From NCBI GenBank assembly GCA_944393385.1, contig CALYAA010000010.1, forward strand, positions 1 through 55,912: 55,912 bases of DNA, read 5' to 3'. The stretch is from an uncultured Clostridia bacterium (lineage in GTDB: Bacteria > Bacillota > Clostridia > TANB77 > CAG-508). The notes below the pieces were generated by a model. That model saw only the letters and a list, made by a program, of their open reading frames with translations. It ran no database searches and was not told the DNA's origin. Within the stretch, counting starts at the first letter, position 1; each line of letters opens with the position of its first letter. A program made the position numbers and the translations under genes. This document shows positions 1-10,606 of the stretch, piece by piece.

Positions 1-48
1 AAAAGAGCATCTTTTTTTTATATAAAAATTAAAATTTTTTTAATTATA

Positions 49-77
49 TTGTCAAAAAACAATTAATATGTTAACAT
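49..77 (+). promoter_or_regulatory. Candidate promoter for the PAP2 gene
   Basis: TTGTCA at 49-54 and TAACAT at 72-77 are 17 nt apart, followed by a ribosome site (AAGAAAGGA) before the GTG start at 124. The -10 is a weak match. The first 20 bases of the window (GAGCATC then a T run) look like the tail of a terminator from a gene outside the window. Confidence 0.4.
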
Positions 78-123
78 ACCATAGTATGAATTTCAAAAAC
101 TTAAGAAAGGACAGCAATTAAAC

Positions 124-765
124 GTGAAATTAAAAGAATTTATAAGAAAAAATTTAAAATGGATCATATTATTCATATGTCTAATATTAGTAATTTCAAT
201 ATTAGAAGATGTATTAGATAATGAAATTCAGACATTTGATATGTTTTGGTACAACTTAATATCAAAATATTTAATTTCTGATTTTTTTACGCCAATAGCT
301 AAAATAATAACGCAATTAGGAGGAGCAATTTTTCTAATAATATTATCATTAGCACTAATAATATCATTAAAAAATAAAAAAGTAAGCATATTAATTTTAC
401 TCAACTTAATAATATCAACTACATTAAACCAGGTACTAAAATTTATTATACAAAGACCAAGACCAACAGAATTTAGAATAATAGATGAACACGGATATAG
501 TTTTCCCTCAGGACATTCAATGGTAAGTGCAGCATTTTATGGTTTTCTAATATATTTAATATATAAAAACATAAAAAACAAATACTTAAAATGGGGACTA
601 ATCACATTATTAAGCTGTATAGTTATATTAATAGGAACAAGTAGAATATATTTAGGAGTGCATTATACAAGTGATGTAATTGCAGGAATTCTAATATCAA
701 TTTCATATTTAATTATTTTCACACATTTTTCAAAAGAATTCATGAAAATTGAACAAAAACAATAA
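124..765 (+). CDS. PAP2-family membrane phosphatase
   Basis: Integral membrane lipid phosphatase of the PAP2 superfamily (phosphatidic acid or undecaprenyl-pyrophosphate phosphatase type), acting at the outer face of the membrane. All three PAP2 signature motifs are visible: KFIIQRPRP near residues 105-113, SFPSGHSM near 126-133, and SRIYLGVHYTSD near 173-184, which carries the catalytic His and supporting Asp. Five or six hydrophobic segments surround them, as expected for a 213-residue family member. The start is GTG, chosen because AAAGGA lies about 14 nt upstream and the protein begins with a short basic stretch before the first membrane segment. It stands alone upstream of pyrG. Exact lipid substrate cannot be told from sequence; a second, unrelated undecaprenyl-PP phosphatase (uppP) lies at 32459. 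Confidence 0.88.
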   Translation: MKLKEFIRKNLKWIILFICLILVISILEDVLDNEIQTFDMFWYNLISKYLISDFFTPIAKIITQLGGAIFLIILSLALIISLKNKKVSILILLNLIISTTLNQVLKFIIQRPRPTEFRIIDEHGYSFPSGHSMVSAAFYGFLIYLIYKNIKNKYLKWGLITLLSCIVILIGTSRIYLGVHYTSDVIAGILISISYLIIFTHFSKEFMKIEQKQ

Positions 766-771
766 AAACTA

Positions 772-800
772 TTGAAAAATTAGGAAAAGTATGATATTAT
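772..800 (+). promoter_or_regulatory. Candidate pyrG promoter
   Basis: TTGAAA (772-777), 17 nt spacer, TATTAT (795-800). It lies just after the PAP2 stop and before the leader terminator, so transcripts would start near 807 and carry a leader of about 100 nt. Confidence 0.55.
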
Positions 801-817
801 AACATTATGTTGAATAG

Positions 818-876
818 ATAGATTAAAAAAAAACCCAATTTGCAGTTTTTGTTTTAATCTATTTTTTTTATTTTTT
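818..876 (+). terminator. Intrinsic terminator in the pyrG leader (possible attenuator)
   Basis: ATAGATTAAAA (818-828) pairs perfectly with TTTTAATCTAT (852-862), and is followed by an 8-T run and a second 6-T run. It sits between the predicted promoter and the pyrG start. Firmicute pyrG is classically controlled by a leader terminator that is relieved when CTP is low, through reiterative G addition at a GGG start. No GGG is visible near the predicted start site here, so either the mechanism differs or this is only the PAP2 terminator. Confidence 0.65.
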
Positions 877-907
877 ATGCAAAAGGGAATAATAGGAGGA
901 AAAATAA

Positions 908-2533
908 ATGAACACAAAATATGTATTTGTAACTGGAGGAGTAGTATCAGGACTAGGAAAAGGAATAACAGCAGCATCACTTGGTAGATTGTTAAAGAAC
1001 AGAGGATATAAAGTAACAATTCAAAAATTTGACCCATATATCAATGTAGACCCAGGAACAATGAGTCCATATGAACATGGAGAAGTATTTGTAACTGAAG
1101 ATGGAGCAGAAACAGACTTAGATTTAGGGCATTATGAAAGATTTATAGATGAAAACTTAACACATAACTCAAGTGTAACTATGGGAAAAATATATTCATC
1201 AGTAATCGAAAAAGAAAGAAGAGGAGATTACTTAGGAAAAACAGTTCAAGTTATACCACATATTACAAATGAAATTAAAGAAAAAATCTACAGTTTTGAA
1301 AACACAGATACAGACATTGTAATAACAGAAGTTGGAGGAACAGTAGGAGATATTGAAGGATTATCTATAATTGAAGCAATCCGACAAGTAGGATTAGAAA
1401 AAAATCCAGAAGATGTTGTTTATATACATGTAACACTATTACCATACATATTTGGTTCAAACGAAATAAAATCAAAACCAACACAACACTCAGTAAAAGA
1501 ATTACAAAGTTTAGGAATTAAGCCAGACATATTAGTATGTAGAACAGAACAAGACATACCAGAAACGATAAGAGAAAAACTTGCACTATTTTGCAATGTA
1601 AGAAAAAGCAGTGTAATTCAAAATAAAACAGCAGACAACTTATATGCTGTACCACTAATGTTAGAAGAAGAAGGACTAGCAAGAGAAGTTTGTAATCATT
1701 TAAGATTAGATAAATACATACCAGACAATAGAGAATGGCAAAAGATGATTGATGATATTAGAGAAATTGGAGACGAAAGCGTAAATATAGCAATTGTAGG
1801 AAAATATATAAAATTAGAAGACTCATATTTATCAGTAATAGAAAGTATACATCATGCAGGATTTGCAAACAAAGTAAATGTAAAAATAAAATTAATTGAT
1901 AGTGAAACAATAAATTCAGAAAATGTAGGTAAAAAACTAGCTGATTTAGACGGAATAATAGTACCAGGAGGATTTGGCAATAGAGGAATAGAAGGAAAAA
2001 TAGAAACAATAAAATATGCAAGAGAAAATAATATTCCATTTTTAGGAATATGTTTAGGAATGCAAATGGCAGTTGTAGAATTTGCAAGAAATGTTTTAGG
2101 ATTAAAAGACGCAAGTTCAGCCGAATTTAGTGAAACAACACAAAACCCAGTAATTCATATAATGGAAGACCAAAAAGAAATAGACAAAAAAGGTGGAACA
2201 ATGAGACTTGGAGCATATCCTTGTATTTTGAAAGATGGCACTTTAGCAAAAGAATTATATGGAACAGAAAAAATTTCAGAAAGACATAGACATAGATATG
2301 AATACAATAATGAATATAAAGAAAAATTTGAAGATGCAGGATTAATATGTTCAGGAACTTCACCAGACGGAAAATTAGTAGAAATTGTAGAATATAGAAA
2401 ACATCCATATTTTATAGCAGGACAGTTCCATCCAGAATTTAAATCAAGACCAAATAGACCAGCCCCATTATTTGTAGGACTTGTTAGAGCAGCAAAAGCT
2501 GTCAGTGGGGACGGAGATTTTGACAATAATTGA
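908..2533 (+). CDS. pyrG: CTP synthase
   Basis: Makes CTP from UTP using ATP and glutamine; last step of de novo pyrimidine nucleotide synthesis, cytosolic tetramer. The N-terminal synthetase domain opens with [20 protein letters not shown] (P-loop type). The C-terminal class I glutamine amidotransferase domain has the nucleophile in GICLGMQ (about Cys382) and the His-Glu pair in GQFHPE (about 508-510). Length 541 is slightly over the usual 530-537. The excess is the last 11 residues ([11 protein letters not shown]), which are encoded by a dispersed 43-nt repeat running into the 3' end of the gene (2498-2540; second copy at 3054). ATG start with AGGAGG 7 nt upstream. Preceded by a leader terminator that could give CTP-dependent control. 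Confidence 0.98.
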   Translation: MNTKYVFVTGGVVSGLGKGITAASLGRLLKNRGYKVTIQKFDPYINVDPGTMSPYEHGEVFVTEDGAETDLDLGHYERFIDENLTHNSSVTMGKIYSSVIEKERRGDYLGKTVQVIPHITNEIKEKIYSFENTDTDIVITEVGGTVGDIEGLSIIEAIRQVGLEKNPEDVVYIHVTLLPYIFGSNEIKSKPTQHSVKELQSLGIKPDILVCRTEQDIPETIREKLALFCNVRKSSVIQNKTADNLYAVPLMLEEEGLAREVCNHLRLDKYIPDNREWQKMIDDIREIGDESVNIAIVGKYIKLEDSYLSVIESIHHAGFANKVNVKIKLIDSETINSENVGKKLADLDGIIVPGGFGNRGIEGKIETIKYARENNIPFLGICLGMQMAVVEFARNVLGLKDASSAEFSETTQNPVIHIMEDQKEIDKKGGTMRLGAYPCILKDGTLAKELYGTEKISERHRHRYEYNNEYKEKFEDAGLICSGTSPDGKLVEIVEYRKHPYFIAGQFHPEFKSRPNRPAPLFVGLVRAAKAVSGDGDFDNN

Positions 2534-2540
2534 TATCATT
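2498..2540 (+). repeat. 43-nt dispersed repeat, copy 1, inside the 3' end of pyrG
   Basis: Matches 3054-3096 at 40 of 43 positions; all three differences are transitions. The core TGTCA-N(16)-TGACA is an inverted repeat around GGGGACGG. In this copy it supplies the last 11 codons and the stop of pyrG. Elements with a GGGGACGG core flanked by TGTCA/TGACA resemble dispersed repeats of other Clostridia; that resemblance is from memory. Confidence 0.85.
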
Positions 2541-2564
2541 GAGAAATAAAGAAAGGAATTTACT

Positions 2565-2999
2565 ATGCAAAATATAATGGAAGTAGTTGGAACAATGTTC
2601 TTTAAAGATGGAAAGCTATTGATAGACAAACCTCGTTCCAAAAAAACTTTTCAAATGATAGGTGGAAAAGTAGAAAAAGGAGAAACTATTAAAGAAGCAG
2701 CAATAAGAGAATGTCATGAAGAATTAGGAGAAAAGGCATTTTTTGATGAAGAAAAAATAAAATTCATAATGGATTTTGAAGAAATTGCAACAAGTAATCC
2801 AAACAGGAAAATACATATGAACATATTTCAATATGACGGTGATTTAAAAGGTGAATTAACTATTTCTGATGAGATAGAAAAATTCATGTGGTTTGGAGCA
2901 GATGATGATAAAAATCTATTATCAAATACCTTAAAAAATGAAATTATTCCATATTGCTTAAAAAATGGTCTTATAAAAAGTGTAGAACAAGAAAGATAA
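2565..2999 (+). CDS. Nudix hydrolase
   Basis: Hydrolyses a nucleoside diphosphate linked to another group X, probably a nucleotide-pool sanitising or NTP pyrophosphatase role, in the cytosol. The complete Nudix box is present at about residues 34-56: G, five residues, E, seven residues, then REC-HEE-L-G (GGKVEKGETIKEAAIREC at its start). 144 residues is a typical single-domain length. ATG with GAAAGGAA upstream. It follows pyrG by 31 nt and may be cotranscribed with it. Its last codons (GAA AGA TAA) lie inside a duplicated terminator segment shared with the anti-sigma gene. Substrate cannot be deduced. Confidence 0.9.
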   Translation: MQNIMEVVGTMFFKDGKLLIDKPRSKKTFQMIGGKVEKGETIKEAAIRECHEELGEKAFFDEEKIKFIMDFEEIATSNPNRKIHMNIFQYDGDLKGELTISDEIEKFMWFGADDDKNLLSNTLKNEIIPYCLKNGLIKSVEQER

Positions 3000-3055
3000 A
3001 ATTAAACTAGATATTACTAAAAAAGTGATATCTAGTTTTTCTGTTCTAAACTCGC
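2990..3055 (+). repeat. Duplicated gene-end and terminator segment, copy A
   Basis: Nearly identical to 4874-4938 (one A fewer in the loop there, one C/T change). The shared segment starts within the last two sense codons of the Nudix gene, passes the stop and includes the whole terminator. It abuts copy 2 of the 43-nt repeat. Confidence 0.9.
3005..3042 (+). terminator. Intrinsic terminator after the Nudix gene
   Basis: AACTAGATATTACT (3005-3018) pairs with AGTGATATCTAGTT (3024-3037), 14 pairs with one U-G, followed by TTTTT. Confidence 0.9.
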
Positions 3056-3096
3056 TGTCAATGGGGACGGAGATTTTGACAACAATTGACATCATT
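3054..3096 (+). repeat. 43-nt dispersed repeat, copy 2, intergenic
   Basis: Copy of the element found inside pyrG (40/43 identical). Here it is noncoding and follows directly on the duplicated terminator. It contains the same TGTCA...TGACA inverted repeat. Confidence 0.85.
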
Positions 3097-3181
3097 ATAA
3101 AAAAATTTAAAAAATTGCACCCAAATTAATGAAAAAAAACATCTATTAAGTGAAGAAATATTGAAAGGAGGTTAAATAAAA

Positions 3182-3721
3182 TTGGAAGATATAATCAAAC
3201 GAGTGCAAGAAGGTGACGAAATAGCATTTAAACAATTAACGCAAAGTATTGAAAACGATTTATATAGAGTTGCAAAAACACGACTATCAGATGATGATGA
3301 CATAAAAGATGCTATTCAAAATACAATGATAATTACATATAAAAATGCAAGAAAAATAAAAGATATTAATTGTTTTAAAACATGGATGATTCATGTGTTA
3401 ATTAATGAATGTAACAAAATTTATAAAAAAAATAAGAAAAATAATGAGATTTTTAATAAACTCATAATTGATTCAGGATTTGAAAATCATGAAGATCCAA
3501 TTCAAGAAATTAATAATAAAATGAGTTTTGATACACTTATAGAAAAATTAAACTATGATGAGAAAATAGTTCTAACTTTATACTACAATAGTGGACTTTC
3601 TTATACTCAAATTTCTAAAATTTTAAAGATAAATGTAAATACAATAAAAAGTAGATTAACAAGAAGTATAAATAAATTAAAAAAATATTATAAGGAGGTA
3701 AAAATAAATGATTCAAAATGA
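3182..3721 (+). CDS. ECF-type RNA polymerase sigma factor
   Basis: Alternative sigma factor that directs RNA polymerase to a dedicated regulon, probably released by the membrane protein encoded next to it. Region 2 is at about residues 5-75 (AFKQLTQSIENDLYRVAK, then DIKDAIQNTMIITYKNA with the usual acidic and aromatic residues). Region 4 is at about 115-170 with a helix-turn-helix (LSYTQISKILKINVNTIKSR). 179 residues is normal for the class. The start is TTG with AAAGGAGG 10 nt upstream; no better in-frame start exists. It overlaps the next gene by 14 nt, which signals translational coupling. Which promoters it reads is unknown. Confidence 0.9.
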   Translation: MEDIIKRVQEGDEIAFKQLTQSIENDLYRVAKTRLSDDDDIKDAIQNTMIITYKNARKIKDINCFKTWMIHVLINECNKIYKKNKKNNEIFNKLIIDSGFENHEDPIQEINNKMSFDTLIEKLNYDEKIVLTLYYNSGLSYTQISKILKINVNTIKSRLTRSINKLKKYYKEVKINDSK

Positions 3722-4883
3722 TGAATTTGAACAAAAATTGATTGAATATTTTCAAAAAGACCAAGAAATTCCAGAAAAAATTAAAGAAGGAATAAGAAAT
3801 ATAAATTTAACTAAAACCAAAAGAAACAAACCAAAAGTAAATTTAAAAAGAATAATTGCAGCGATAGTATCTATTTTAACTATGTCAACAGGAATAGTTT
3901 TTGCAAAAGATATTTCAAAATTTACTCAAAAATTATTTTTTGACAGTAAACAAGGAGTAGAAACAGCTACAGAAAACGGATATATTTATACAGAAGAGGA
4001 AGAAAACAATCAGGAAAAAGAAACGAAAATAATTGAATCTGAAAATACAAATACACGTATTTCAAGAATGATAATGGATGATTATACTCTAGATATTGAA
4101 ATGATGATAAAAATAGAAGACAGTATAGATTTGACAGGAGTAGAACATATTGATTTTCCAGACATGATTATCACAGATGATATGAATAATATTTTATATT
4201 GTGTCAATAACGAAAAAATAAAGAGCTTTTGTGATGAAAATGGATTACCAAATGATTACGAGTCAATAAAAGAATTTTATATTAACACATCATCTAATGT
4301 CTTTATGAAAAATGTTAGCGAAAAATTTGCTACTATTGAATGTAATTTAACAGCATCAGGAAATAAATTTCCTATAAGTAAAACAATTTATATTCAATTA
4401 AATACTATAGAAATAGAAAAAGATACTCAAAAATATGTAATAGAAGGAGATTGGAACATTAAGTTTACAATACCAGAAGAATTTGTTGATAGAAAAACAG
4501 CAATATATAGAGTTACAAATTGTAATAATGAATATGTAGAAATTAATTCTATATATGCAGAAGTTTATGAAACAGGAATGAGATTTGATATGAGTATGTA
4601 TTGGGGAGATTATGTAGAATGGAGTAAAAAGGCTGATGAAATTCGTAAGCAAAATGTATTAGCAAGTCAGTTAATAAATTTTGAAAAATCATATGTAGAA
4701 AATGAAAATGGAGAAAAATTCTATTCTTCAAAAAGCTCATATGCAGGAAATGGACTTACTACTGATGGAAAATTAAGAATGTGGAATACTTTTGATTTGA
4801 CCAAATATAACATGACAGATAAATTGAAAGTTGTATTAATAACTATTGATAATGAACAAATTATAATAGAATTAGAAAGATAA
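3708..4883 (+). CDS. Membrane anti-sigma factor (DUF4179-like)
   Basis: Probable anti-sigma partner of the preceding ECF sigma factor. Residues 1-45 form a cytosolic, charged segment that could bind sigma. One membrane helix follows at about 47-66 (IIAAIVSILTMSTGIVFA). The rest, about 320 residues, is extracellular and rich in beta structure, with acidic stretches around 90-115. This layout matches Firmicute anti-sigma proteins with a DUF4179 domain; the assignment rests on layout and gene order rather than a diagnostic motif. ATG with AAGGAGG, start inside the sigma gene. The last codons and terminator are a near copy of those of the Nudix gene. Confidence 0.72.
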   Translation: MIQNDEFEQKLIEYFQKDQEIPEKIKEGIRNINLTKTKRNKPKVNLKRIIAAIVSILTMSTGIVFAKDISKFTQKLFFDSKQGVETATENGYIYTEEEENNQEKETKIIESENTNTRISRMIMDDYTLDIEMMIKIEDSIDLTGVEHIDFPDMIITDDMNNILYCVNNEKIKSFCDENGLPNDYESIKEFYINTSSNVFMKNVSEKFATIECNLTASGNKFPISKTIYIQLNTIEIEKDTQKYVIEGDWNIKFTIPEEFVDRKTAIYRVTNCNNEYVEINSIYAEVYETGMRFDMSMYWGDYVEWSKKADEIRKQNVLASQLINFEKSYVENENGEKFYSSKSSYAGNGLTTDGKLRMWNTFDLTKYNMTDKLKVVLITIDNEQIIIELER

Positions 4884-4938
4884 AATTAAACTAGATATTA
4901 CTAAAAAGTGATATCTAGTTTTTCTGTTCTAAATTCGC
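4874..4938 (+). repeat. Duplicated gene-end and terminator segment, copy B
   Basis: Second copy of the segment at 2990-3055, again beginning in the final GAA AGA TAA of a gene and running through the terminator to TCGC. Confidence 0.9.
4889..4926 (+). terminator. Intrinsic terminator after the anti-sigma gene
   Basis: Same 14-pair stem as 3005-3037 with a shorter A loop, followed by TTTTT. Confidence 0.9.
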
Positions 4939-5002
4939 AACACTTTGAATATAATAATATGAAGAAAAAATGTGAATATTTTGTGAAAATTAAAAAAAGA
5001 TA

Positions 5003-5031
5003 TTGACAAAAGGAAAAATAGGGTATATATT
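5003..5031 (+). promoter_or_regulatory. groESL promoter (sigma-A type)
   Basis: TTGACA (5003-5008), 17 nt spacer, TATATT (5026-5031). It ends two bases before the CIRCE operator. Confidence 0.8.
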
Positions 5032-5032
5032 A

Positions 5033-5059
5033 TTAGCAGTCAAACAGATAAAGTGCTAG
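5033..5059 (+). promoter_or_regulatory. CIRCE operator (HrcA site)
   Basis: TTAGCAGTC - 9 nt - AAGTGCTAG against the consensus TTAGCACTC-N9-GAGTGCTAA: 8 of 9 and 7 of 9 matches. It overlaps the expected start of transcription of groESL, so HrcA repression and heat induction are expected. hrcA is not in the window. Confidence 0.88.
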
Positions 5060-5077
5060 ATTATAAAAATAGTTTGA

Positions 5078-5386
<309 letters not shown>

Positions 5387-5463
5387 AAAATTACAAAGCT
5401 TACGAATAATATTTAGAAGCTTATGTAATTATATACAAAAATATATTATTAAAGAATTAATGA

Positions 5464-7119
<1,656 letters not shown>

Positions 7120-7132
7120 TAAAATAGTTTAG

Positions 7133-7160
7133 AAAGGGACTGTAAAAAGCCCCTTTTTTC
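7133..7160 (+). terminator. groESL terminator
   Basis: AAAGGG (7133-7138) and CCCTTT (7151-7156), with a further CT/AG pair inside, followed by TTTTTT. Confidence 0.75.
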
Positions 7161-7201
7161 TTAAGATATAAACTAAGAAATGTGAATTTTTTGTAAACAA
7201 T

Positions 7202-7230
7202 TTGAAAAAAAGATAAAAATATGGTATAAT
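7202..7230 (+). promoter_or_regulatory. Promoter of the small GC-richer gene
   Basis: TTGAAA (7202-7207), 17 nt, TATAAT (7225-7230) preceded by TGG, i.e. an extended -10. The leader carries a small hairpin TGCC-TAAAA-GGCA (7249-7261) that abuts the ribosome site AGGAGG (7261-7266). Confidence 0.8.
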
Positions 7231-7274
7231 ATATAGTACATCTTAATTTGCCTAAAAGGCAGGAGGTATTAATA

Positions 7275-7481
7275 ATGGAAAAAGCAAAAATCTTTTTGAG
7301 AGACGAAATTGACCCCAAATTTATGCAGATGTGGAGGCAGCCTGGGTGGACGCTTGAGAAACTCAAACTGCACCCTTGGGGAAAGTTCTACATCAACGTC
7401 AAGATGAATGCTGAGGCATTCGTCGTAATTGACAGTTTTGGGGACTTAAAGTCTCTCAGGATTTGGCCGTATCACAGATAA
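7275..7481 (+). CDS. Small orphan protein of GC-richer composition, unknown function
   Basis: A 68-residue protein not recognised. It is probably soluble, rich in aromatic and basic residues (MWRQPGWTLEKLKLHPWGKF in its middle) with no signal peptide or membrane segment. The start is ATG with AGGAGG at 8 nt; an earlier in-frame ATG at 7248 lacks a ribosome site. Codon use clearly differs from its neighbours: I count 90 G+C in 207 bases (about 43%), with codons such as CTG, CTC, GTC, AGG and GCC that are rare elsewhere here. It has its own consensus promoter and a strong terminator, so it is a self-contained cassette between groEL and pflB, suggesting horizontal acquisition. Confidence 0.7.
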   Translation: MEKAKIFLRDEIDPKFMQMWRQPGWTLEKLKLHPWGKFYINVKMNAEAFVVIDSFGDLKSLRIWPYHR

Positions 7482-7499
7482 CGGCTTTCCATTATTGCT

Positions 7500-7549
7500 G
7501 AGAGTTGGGTTTTGCTTAAATTGAAGCAGAGTCTAACTCTCTTTTCTTT
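7500..7549 (+). terminator. Terminator of the small GC-richer gene
   Basis: GAGAGTT (7500-7506) pairs with AACTCTC (7535-7541), with further pairing inside (TGCTT with GAAGCA), followed by TTTTCTTT. Confidence 0.8.
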
Positions 7550-7641
7550 AATATATACATGGCTTATATAAAGAAAAAATAGTATAAATAGTACTTAGTT
7601 TTTTTTCCATTTTTAAAAAATCAAAATTCATAAAAAATCAA

Positions 7642-7670
7642 TTGACTTTTTTCGATATTATATTTATAAT
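7642..7670 (+). promoter_or_regulatory. pflB promoter
   Basis: TTGACT (7642-7647), 17 nt, TATAAT (7665-7670). Nothing else was recognised in the AT-rich leader of about 100 nt before the ATG at 7774. Confidence 0.75.
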
Positions 7671-7773
7671 AATCTGTGGCAATAAATAAAAATAAGCAAT
7701 ATGGAAATAATACAAAAAGAAAAAACTAAAGTAAAATGTAATTATAATAAATAAAAAAGAAAGGAATGATAAT

Positions 7774-10011
7774 ATGGATTTTGAACAATGGAAAGGCTTT
7801 GAAAAAGGCGAATGGAAAAGAAAAATAGATGTAAGAAACTTCATTCAAAAAAACTACACACCATATGAAGGAGACTCATCATTTTTAGCAGGAGCAACAG
7901 AGAAAACAAAAAAATTATGGGACGAAGTACTAGCATTATATGAAAAAGAAAGAAACTCAAATGGTGGAGTATTAGATATAGACACAAAAACAATATCAAC
8001 AGTATCAGCACATGATGCAGGATATATAGATAAAGACTTAGAAGAAATAGTAGGACTACAAACAGATGCACCTCTAAAAAGAGCAATAATGCCATATGGA
8101 GGAATAAGAATAGTAGAAAAATCATGTGAAGCATATGGAAGAGAAGTTGACCCAGAAGTAGACAAAATATTCCATACAGTTAGAAAAACACATAATGATG
8201 GAGTATTTAGTGTATACACACCAGATATAAGAGCAGCTAGAAGTTCCCATTTAATAACAGGACTTCCAGATGGATATGGAAGAGGAAGAATAATAGGAGA
8301 CTATAGAAGAGTTGCATTATATGGTGTTGATGAATTAATAAAAGAAAAACAAGAAGATTTAGAAGAACTAGATGTAGATGAATTTTCAGAAAGTGTAATA
8401 AGAGAAAGAGAAGAAATAAATGAACAAATAAAAGCACTAAATGAATTAAAAACAATGGCTTCAAAATATGGATTTGATATTTCAAAACCAGCATCAAATT
8501 CTAAAGAAGCAATACAATGGCTATATTTTGGATACTTAGGAGCAATAAAAGACCAAAACGGAGCTGCAATGAGTATAGGTAGAACATCAACATTCTTAGA
8601 CATTTATATAGAAAGAGATATAAAAAATGGAGTATTAACAGAAGAACAAGCACAAGAATTAATGGATCACTTTGTAATGAAATTAAGATTAGTTAGATTC
8701 TTAAGAACACCAGAATATAACGAACTATTTAGTGGAGACCCTGTTTGGGTAACAGAAAGTATTGGTGGAATGGGAATTGATGGAAGAACACTAGTAACAA
8801 AAAATTCATTTAGAATTTTACACACATTAGAAACATTAGGACCAGCACCAGAACCAAACTTAACAGTATTATGGTCAACAAGATTACCAGAAGGATTCAA
8901 ACAATATACAGCAAAATTATCAATAAAAACATCATCAATCCAATATGAAAATGATGATGTAATGAGAGCAACATTAGGAGATGACTATGGAATAGCATGT
9001 TGTGTATCACCTATGAGAATAGGAAAACAAATGCAATTCTTTGGAGCAAGAGCAAACTTAGCAAAAACATTATTATATGCAATAAATGGTGGAAGAGACG
9101 AAAAATCTGGAAAACAAATAACACCAAGATTTGAACCAATCACATCAGAATATTTAAATTATGATGAAGTAATGTATAAATTTGATCAAATGATGGATTA
9201 TGTTGCAAAAATTTATATAAAAGCATTAAATGCAATACACTATATGCATGACAAATATTCTTATGAAGCTATAGAAATGGCATTACATGATAAAGATGTT
9301 TTCAGAACAATGGCATGTGGAATAGCTGGACTTTCAGTAGTTGCAGACTCACTTTCTGCAATCAAATATGCAAAAGTAAAAGTAATTAGAGATGAAACAG
9401 GTTTAGCTGTAGATTATGAAATTGAAGGAGATTATCCTAAATTTGGTAATGATGATGATAGAGTAGATCAAATAGCAGTTAATATAGTTGCAGAATTTTT
9501 AAAGAAATTAAAGAAACATCCAACATATAGAAATTCTAAACACACATTATCAATTCTAACAATAACATCAAATGTAGTATATGGAAAAGCAACAGGAAAC
9601 ACACCAGATGGAAGAAGAGCAGGAGCTCCATTTGGACCAGGAGCAAATCCATTACATGGAAGAGATACAAATGGTGCATTAGCTGTAATGAACTCAATTG
9701 CAAAACTACCATTTGAAGAATCAGAAGATGGAATATCATATACTTTTGCAATTACACCAGGAACACTTGGACAAGATGAAAAAACAAAAGTAACAAATTT
9801 AGTAAGTATGTTAGACGGATTTTTTGCTCAAACAGGACATCATATTAATGTAAATGTATTTGATAGAGCTTTACTTGAAGATGCAATGGAACACCCAGAA
9901 AAATATCCTCAACTTACAATAAGAGTTTCAGGATATGCAGTTCACTTTACAAAATTAACTAGAGAACAACAATTAGATGTAATAAATAGAACAATTCATG
10001 AAAGAATATAA
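7774..10011 (+). CDS. pflB: Formate C-acetyltransferase (pyruvate formate-lyase)
   Basis: Glycyl-radical enzyme converting pyruvate and CoA to acetyl-CoA and formate in anaerobic fermentation. The adjacent catalytic cysteines are in GIACCVSPM (about Cys409-Cys410), and the radical-bearing glycine is in RVSGYAVHF (about Gly720). Length 745 is typical. ATG with AAAGGAATG upstream. Has its own promoter and terminator, so it is monocistronic; the activating enzyme gene pflA, often adjacent, is not in this window. A strict or facultative fermentative lifestyle is implied. Confidence 0.98.
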   Translation: MDFEQWKGFEKGEWKRKIDVRNFIQKNYTPYEGDSSFLAGATEKTKKLWDEVLALYEKERNSNGGVLDIDTKTISTVSAHDAGYIDKDLEEIVGLQTDAPLKRAIMPYGGIRIVEKSCEAYGREVDPEVDKIFHTVRKTHNDGVFSVYTPDIRAARSSHLITGLPDGYGRGRIIGDYRRVALYGVDELIKEKQEDLEELDVDEFSESVIREREEINEQIKALNELKTMASKYGFDISKPASNSKEAIQWLYFGYLGAIKDQNGAAMSIGRTSTFLDIYIERDIKNGVLTEEQAQELMDHFVMKLRLVRFLRTPEYNELFSGDPVWVTESIGGMGIDGRTLVTKNSFRILHTLETLGPAPEPNLTVLWSTRLPEGFKQYTAKLSIKTSSIQYENDDVMRATLGDDYGIACCVSPMRIGKQMQFFGARANLAKTLLYAINGGRDEKSGKQITPRFEPITSEYLNYDEVMYKFDQMMDYVAKIYIKALNAIHYMHDKYSYEAIEMALHDKDVFRTMACGIAGLSVVADSLSAIKYAKVKVIRDETGLAVDYEIEGDYPKFGNDDDRVDQIAVNIVAEFLKKLKKHPTYRNSKHTLSILTITSNVVYGKATGNTPDGRRAGAPFGPGANPLHGRDTNGALAVMNSIAKLPFEESEDGISYTFAITPGTLGQDEKTKVTNLVSMLDGFFAQTGHHINVNVFDRALLEDAMEHPEKYPQLTIRVSGYAVHFTKLTREQQLDVINRTIHERI

Positions 10012-10040
10012 ATTGCTATATTATTTATATAGTTAAATAA

Positions 10041-10078
10041 AAACATTGAGATTATAAATTAAATCTCAATGTTTTTTT
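10041..10078 (+). terminator. pflB terminator
   Basis: AAACATTGAGATT (10041-10053) pairs with AATCTCAATGTTT (10062-10074) and is followed by a T run. It may also serve the convergent gene. Confidence 0.9.
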
Positions 10079-10105
10079 CTTTAAAATTCAATTGTTTCAT
10101 AATTT

Positions 10106-10606
10106 TTAATAACGATTATCATTATCATCATAATAATTTGTTCTTCTAGAATTTGTACTAGCATAATACCAGATTAGAGCAACTATAACAGCAGCAACTG
10201 CTGCGATTATAAGCCAAGTCCATGCATTAGTTGTCATACCTAAAAAAGTATTATTAGTTCCAGTTGCATTTCTAGTATTGTTTCCTACAGAAGTTCTAGT
10301 TGCAGAATAATTATTTGTATTTTCTGTAGGTTTCATATAATCTATTGCACCATTTGTATTTTGATTATTTCCATTCATCATATTATTAGCATCATTCATT
10401 GTGTTTTGCATAGCATTTCCAGCACCATTTACAACATCTTCCATAGCTTTTTCTGCACCACCGACAGCATCTCTAACACCATTAACCATATTATTACCGG
10501 CATCTTTTACAGCATTAGTTCCATCAGTAGCTAAACAAATAGACATAGAAAATGAGAAAATTAAAGCAACTGCTAAAACAATTGTAAAAAATATTTTTTT
10601 GCTCAT
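10106..10606 (-). CDS. Exported Asn/Ala-rich protein with C-terminal membrane helix, unknown function
   Basis: 166 residues. An N-terminal signal-like segment (KKIFFTIVLAVALIFSFSMS) is followed by an Ala/Asn/Gly-rich region with repeated helical heptads (DAGNNMVNGVRDAVGGAEKA and similar), then an Asn/Thr-rich linker. A membrane helix lies at about 128-147 (WTWLIIAAVAAVIVALIWYY), and the tail is charged (NYYDDNDNRY). The amphipathic repeats recall YtxH/LEA-like surface helices, but no family is recognised. The ATG at 10606 is preferred over a GTG three codons upstream because AAGGA is 11 nt from the ATG and only 2 nt from the GTG. Convergent with pflB. Confidence 0.65.
   Translation of the reverse strand: MSKKIFFTIVLAVALIFSFSMSICLATDGTNAVKDAGNNMVNGVRDAVGGAEKAMEDVVNGAGNAMQNTMNDANNMMNGNNQNTNGAIDYMKPTENTNNYSATRTSVGNNTRNATGTNNTFLGMTTNAWTWLIIAAVAAVIVALIWYYASTNSRRTNYYDDNDNRY

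Noticed and set aside
1758..2526. Long minus-strand reading frames across pyrG, and similar ones across groEL, pflB, the ATPase and rpoA
   Set aside because: Leu/Phe/Ser-rich mirror translations of A-rich genes, with no ribosome sites and no recognisable domains.
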